A stretch of DNA of 64,000 bases from Hanleya hanleyi (Eukaryota > Mollusca > Polyplacophora > Lepidopleurida > Hanleyidae). The notes beneath the pieces are model-generated. The model searched no databases. It saw nothing but the letters and a program-made list of their open reading frames with translations, and was not told the DNA's origin. The DNA is taken from contig JAVTVY010045365.1 in NCBI GenBank assembly GCA_036873755.1, forward strand, positions 1 through 64,000, read 5' to 3'. Shown in pieces: positions 61,049 to 64,000 of the stretch. A program made the translations under genes and the position numbers. Positions within the stretch are counted from its first letter, which is position 1. Every line of letters starts with the position of its first letter.

Positions 61049-61279
61049 TTTGACCTGGTTTGTGACCGGAAGTATCTGAATAACCTAGCAACAACGATCT
61101 ATTTCCTGGGTGTCATGGCGGGGAGTCTGATATTCGGGTACCTTTCTGACGCCTTCGGGAGACTTCCGGTCCTGATCTCAACTATGTATCTGCCCACTTG
61201 TGTTGGTATCGGTCTGTTCTTCACGGACTCTTATATCCTCTTCGTCATCCTCAGATTCGTCATGGGTGTTCTTATGCAG
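61049..61279 (+). CDS. SLC22-family transporter, exon 2 (rightward gene)
   Basis: 77 codons, phase 0 at both ends (TTTTAG before, GTACGT after). It begins FDLVCDRKYLNNLATTIYFL, the conserved SLC22 segment entering helix 2, then has GSLIFGYLSDAFGRLPVL, the major-facilitator motif A between helices 2 and 3. SLC22 members usually have SDRFGRR here; this protein has A and L in place of two arginines, which may affect gating. Helices 3 and 4 follow (VGIGLFFTDSYILFVILRFV), ending GVLMQ. Further exons must lie beyond 61280; none is recognised up to 64000, so the gene runs out of the window. Confidence 0.93.
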
Positions 61280-61499
61280 GTACGTTCTACTTCAGTGGAC
61301 TCGGGATACTGTATTTTTTCTTGTTTTTCATTCCTCTCTCTGGAAAAATTCATCATCTAGCGAAGCTCTTCTTGATAGCCAAGTGCTGTAACAAACACAC
61401 AATTGAAGACAAGATAACAATGAGAAAATATAAATTCTATAACACTTGTGTCAATAAAATCGAACTGTGTATTTATTACTCGTTTTAGCGAGGTTATGT

Positions 61500-61690
61500 G
61501 AAATCAATGCCCGTCAAGTGCAGGTGTTCGTTGGGAAATCTGGTCCATGTGTGAGAGTTTGTCAGTTACTTGCCGAAGGGCGGTGGTTCTCTCCGGGTAC
61601 TCCGGCTTCCTCCACCAACCAAACTGACTGTCACCATATGAGTGAAACAAACATGTGTGACATTAAGCCAAATTCCCTCCTCCTCGTTGG
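61500..61690 (+). repeat. Dispersed repeat with CTCCGGGTACTCCGG core
   Basis: GGGCGGTGGTTCTCTCCGGG and TACTCCGGCTTCCTCCACCA are hallmarks of a repeat abundant in molluscan and other marine invertebrate genomes (from memory). It is probably a SINE or Helitron fragment in SLC22 intron 2. The remaining intron sequence up to 62045 shows nothing. Confidence 0.5.
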
Positions 61691-62045
61691 GAAATCCATT
61701 TCACAAGTCGGATCAGGAAAGGGGCATCTGCTTTCATACAAGTAACAATCGAATAAAACAAACAAATAAATTACATGGTGAAATTGCATTCCCAAGTTTA
61801 ACTGTCGTTTCCATCGTGAAATTGATTAACAAAGCGACACAAATAGACATATATCCACGTAATTTCAACAGAGCTGACACTATCACTCCCCATTTGAGAG
61901 ACCACATAAACTCGTCCACTGACATTGGCACGATGCCAACCGAGATGGGAGCATCAGTGGGAGAAAGGCTGTCAAGGTTTAAAAAATATTGTCAACCTTT
62001 CATTCTAATCTGTGTTGATAATCAATTGGGTAGTGCAATAAAATA

Positions 62046-62167
62046 GAAATAATCTTTCCAGGCGTGCTCAGTGGATATTTTACGCACTATTTGCCCTAAA
62101 ATATAAACTTCTCCACACTAACCGTGCGTAAAATAACCATTGAGCACGCCTATGAAAACATTATTTC
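62046..62167. mobile_element. Small hairpin MITE
   Basis: A 42-bp arm (62046-62087, containing AGGCGTGCTCAGTGG and TTTTACGCAC) pairs with 62123-62167 (GTGCGTAAAATAACC...GAGCACGCCT). Both ends are GAAATAAT and its complement, flanked by TA on each side, as expected of a Tc1/mariner-type MITE. The whole 122 bp can fold into one long hairpin. Confidence 0.75.
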
Positions 62168-62819
62168 TAACTAACATTATATGGTAAGAATAAACATATT
62201 ATTATATCTCCTGGTGGTTATTTTAAGGATGCGTAACCCTCTTGAAGCAGTTTTGTACACTCCTTGATAATTTGTCTTCTTTAGCAATAAATGTTCAACC
62301 TAACAATAGTAATGTATATATTTTATGAAGACGTATATCGGAGGAATTCACTTATGCAATTTACATAATTGTTGCTAATTGTTGTATGTAGAAAATATTC
62401 AAAATAAAAATAAATTCACAAGTACAACTAGTAAACGTCTCAGTTTTTTTATATTTCTGCCTGGTTCTATTTTTATAGCATTCTAACTAAAATGATTGGA
62501 CACAAATCGATTATCTTACAACTTCCTGCATTAAAAGTTGAATATTTGACAAACTAAGCCGAACCTATGAAAGCTGAGACGCCGTTGACTAGATCACGAC
62601 GTAAATAACAGGCATGCCAAACTTCACAAGCGTCGCTTGAATACTTTTCGAGTTGAAACTTGAAGTTTGGCAAAAAATGAAATGCTACAAAAGAATTCTG
62701 TTACAAAATACATTTTGCAACGTGCCATATAGTATCTAGTCCCCAACCCACTTATTTCAGATATCTTTTATACAAGAAGTATTTATTATAGTGGTTCAGA
62801 TCCGATTTAAACTTAGAAA
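62168..62819. other. No gene recognised
   Basis: AT-rich sequence, probably SLC22 intron. No open frame or repeat is noted. Confidence 0.5.
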
Positions 62820-63205
62820 ACTTTACAAGCGTCTGGTCCGTCATTCATAATTCAGCCGTCGTCCATTAAAGAATCTCCGCGCCCACAATCCAAAGACCTA
62901 TTCCATATAACAATATCAGCACCAAATTTAAAAAAACAAACAATCATAGTATACATAAACATAGGCTAGTTTCCTGCAAGAGAGAAGCGGCCAACAGTTT
63001 TCAGTGATGCCGGCAAGACATCATGATGTTCCAAAGATATCAAATCCGTATCGCTGATCAGTATTCTTAATCCATACTATGAATTGTAAAGTCGTCATCT
63101 AGAGAATGATGTATCTCAGTCAGGCTTTGATTTTGACGGTTCATTTGAGCATCATGAGGATATTGAAGTACATGTGTTCATACGGCCTCTAGCCCCTAAA
63201 ACTTC
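62820..63205 (-). repeat. Solo 3' tail of the dead RT element
   Basis: It starts CAAGCGTCTGGTCCGTCATTC and ends GTTCATACGGCCTCTAGCCCC, covering nearly the entire tail that follows the RT stop at 6376, 13659 and 42263, but with no RT. This supports 5'-truncated retroposition. It lies within the putative SLC22 intron 2. Confidence 0.65.
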
Positions 63206-63437
63206 TTAGGCTGGAATATTTTCACACCTGTGTCGATCGTCACACGGTGGTCTCTGAGCAAAGCCCAGGGTGCTCTTCTGTTTATTAATGTGTCAGAAAT
63301 TAGGCTGGTAATTCCCTGCAGTCAATTAGAGTACAATACACACTCAGTCTTTAACGCCCCACAATATACAGTCACTCGATTTGTTAATGTGTTACCAGCG
63401 GGGCACCGGTGTGACGGAAACGGTGGCCCCATGCATC

Positions 63438-63560
63438 CAGTGTCCGGGGGACACTCGCGTCTAGATGTAAGTGTCCCAAGACACTAAGATCTGGATTTAA
63501 TTGTCCGTCGGGCATTCAGGTCTGGATTTGGATGTCCTGGGACACTGGCTTCCAGGAGAC
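63438..63560 (+). repeat. Short tandem repeat with GTCC..GGAC symmetry
   Basis: About four diverged units of about 30 bp: GTGTCCGGGGGACACTCGCG, GTGTCCCAAGACACTAAGATC, TTGTCCGTCGGGCATTCAGG and ATGTCCTGGGACACTGGC, with TCTGGATTT between them. Each unit has a small inverted repeat (TGTCC...GGACA). Confidence 0.7.
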
Positions 63561-63671
63561 GAAAGTCCTAACCTGGAGCCCAATGTCCGCCTCGATTACT
63601 ACTTCCGATTTTCCATCCAGTTTACACGTGAACATGTTTACCAGGGAGTAGTATAGAAACGGGAGTTACGA

Positions 63672-63913
63672 CGTTATTGACCTACTTCCGACAGGTGGCG
63701 CCAACAGATCATTTCCGTCTGACATTTGTGAAGTGACTTCCGGTTCCGGTCATGTGATATAAAGTGACCTTTAACCCTGCGCATGATTTTCGCTATTGTG
63801 CGCATTTCCACTATTGTGCACTTCCGATCACGTGACCGGAACCGGGAGTGACCTCACAAAGGTCAGCCGAAAGTGACCTGTTGACGTCACCGGTTGTAAG
63901 TAGGTCAATTACG
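63672..63913. repeat. Foldback repeat near the window end
   Basis: The left arm 63672-63758 (CGTTATTGACCTACTTCCG ... CCGGTCATGTGAT) pairs with 63827-63913 (ATCACGTGACCGG ... GTAGGTCAATTACG), leaving a 68-bp loop that has two GCTATTGTGCGCATTTCC-like words. The arms are diverged. It contains CACGTG and TGACGTCA. It is probably a MITE-like foldback element. Confidence 0.75.
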
Positions 63914-64000
63914 CCCTAAGCCCCCCTCTCTCTGTCTCTCCCTCCTACTCAGGAGGTGAGTGAGGACGAAAATGAAATGAAAAAAACAAGATAATTTTAA

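Noticed and set aside
61642..62046. 134-codon open frame after SLC22 exon 2 as a further exon
   Set aside because: It overlaps the CTCCGGGTACTCCGG repeat, has no membrane helices of the SLC22 type and lacks a fitting acceptor in phase 0.
1..64000. CRISPR array or prokaryotic operon
   Set aside because: No regularly spaced direct repeats with unique spacers, no operonic ORFs; introns and eukaryotic transposons dominate.

Overview
The window is animal (metazoan) nuclear DNA, AT-rich and dominated by decayed and young transposable elements. Evidence for an animal: first and second coding exons of SLC22-type transporters with GT/AG splice sites, several classes of non-LTR retrotransposon, a Ty3/Gypsy-like LTR element, a piggyBac-type MITE, and tRNA-derived SINE pieces. 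A marine invertebrate is very likely. The SINE-like tail (AAACAAACAAAC), the CTCCGGGTACTCCGG dispersed repeat and the GACGGACGGAC-type repeat resemble what I know from bivalve molluscs, so a mollusc is my best guess, but this is inference.

Layout. (1) 1-17704: an array of long degenerate repeat units. Unit A (about 319-9790), unit B (about 9791-17162) and a truncated unit C (17163-17704) are copies of one another. Each full unit holds two diverged sub-copies of a 1.2-1.3 kb module flanking a dead reverse transcriptase (RT). In unit A a 1.45 kb L1-like insertion, absent from unit B, breaks this RT. (2) 17705-19198: relic of a chromodomain gene or element on the minus strand. Its 5' part is duplicated at 1-311, so the array is bracketed by two copies. 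A cluster of short hairpins lies inside the relic. (3) 19195-36991: a very large inverted repeat with arms of about 5.2 kb and a 0.77 kb spacer. The left arm carries a complete 6.1 kb I-clade-like retrotransposon (21450-27561, minus strand) with 13-bp target-site duplications; the right arm carries a 0.54 kb piggyBac-like MITE. Each arm shows the empty site for the other. (4) 37000-44870: repeat-rich DNA with a 1.4 kb-period tandem repeat (39181-41401) and further fragments of the dead RT family. (5) 44882-51526: an LTR retrotransposon on the minus strand with about 98% identical LTRs, a primer-binding site, a polypurine tract and a broken gag, but no pol. (6) 53682-61279: two divergently oriented SLC22 (organic cation/carnitine transporter family) genes. 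Only exon 1 is visible for the leftward gene; exons 1 and 2 for the rightward gene. (7) 61280-64000: further intron or flanking DNA with small hairpin and tandem repeats.

The only likely functional host genes are the two SLC22 genes. Everything else is mobile-element or repeat DNA, useful mainly because paired copies supply empty sites that date and delimit insertions. I found no rRNA, intact tRNA or CRISPR.
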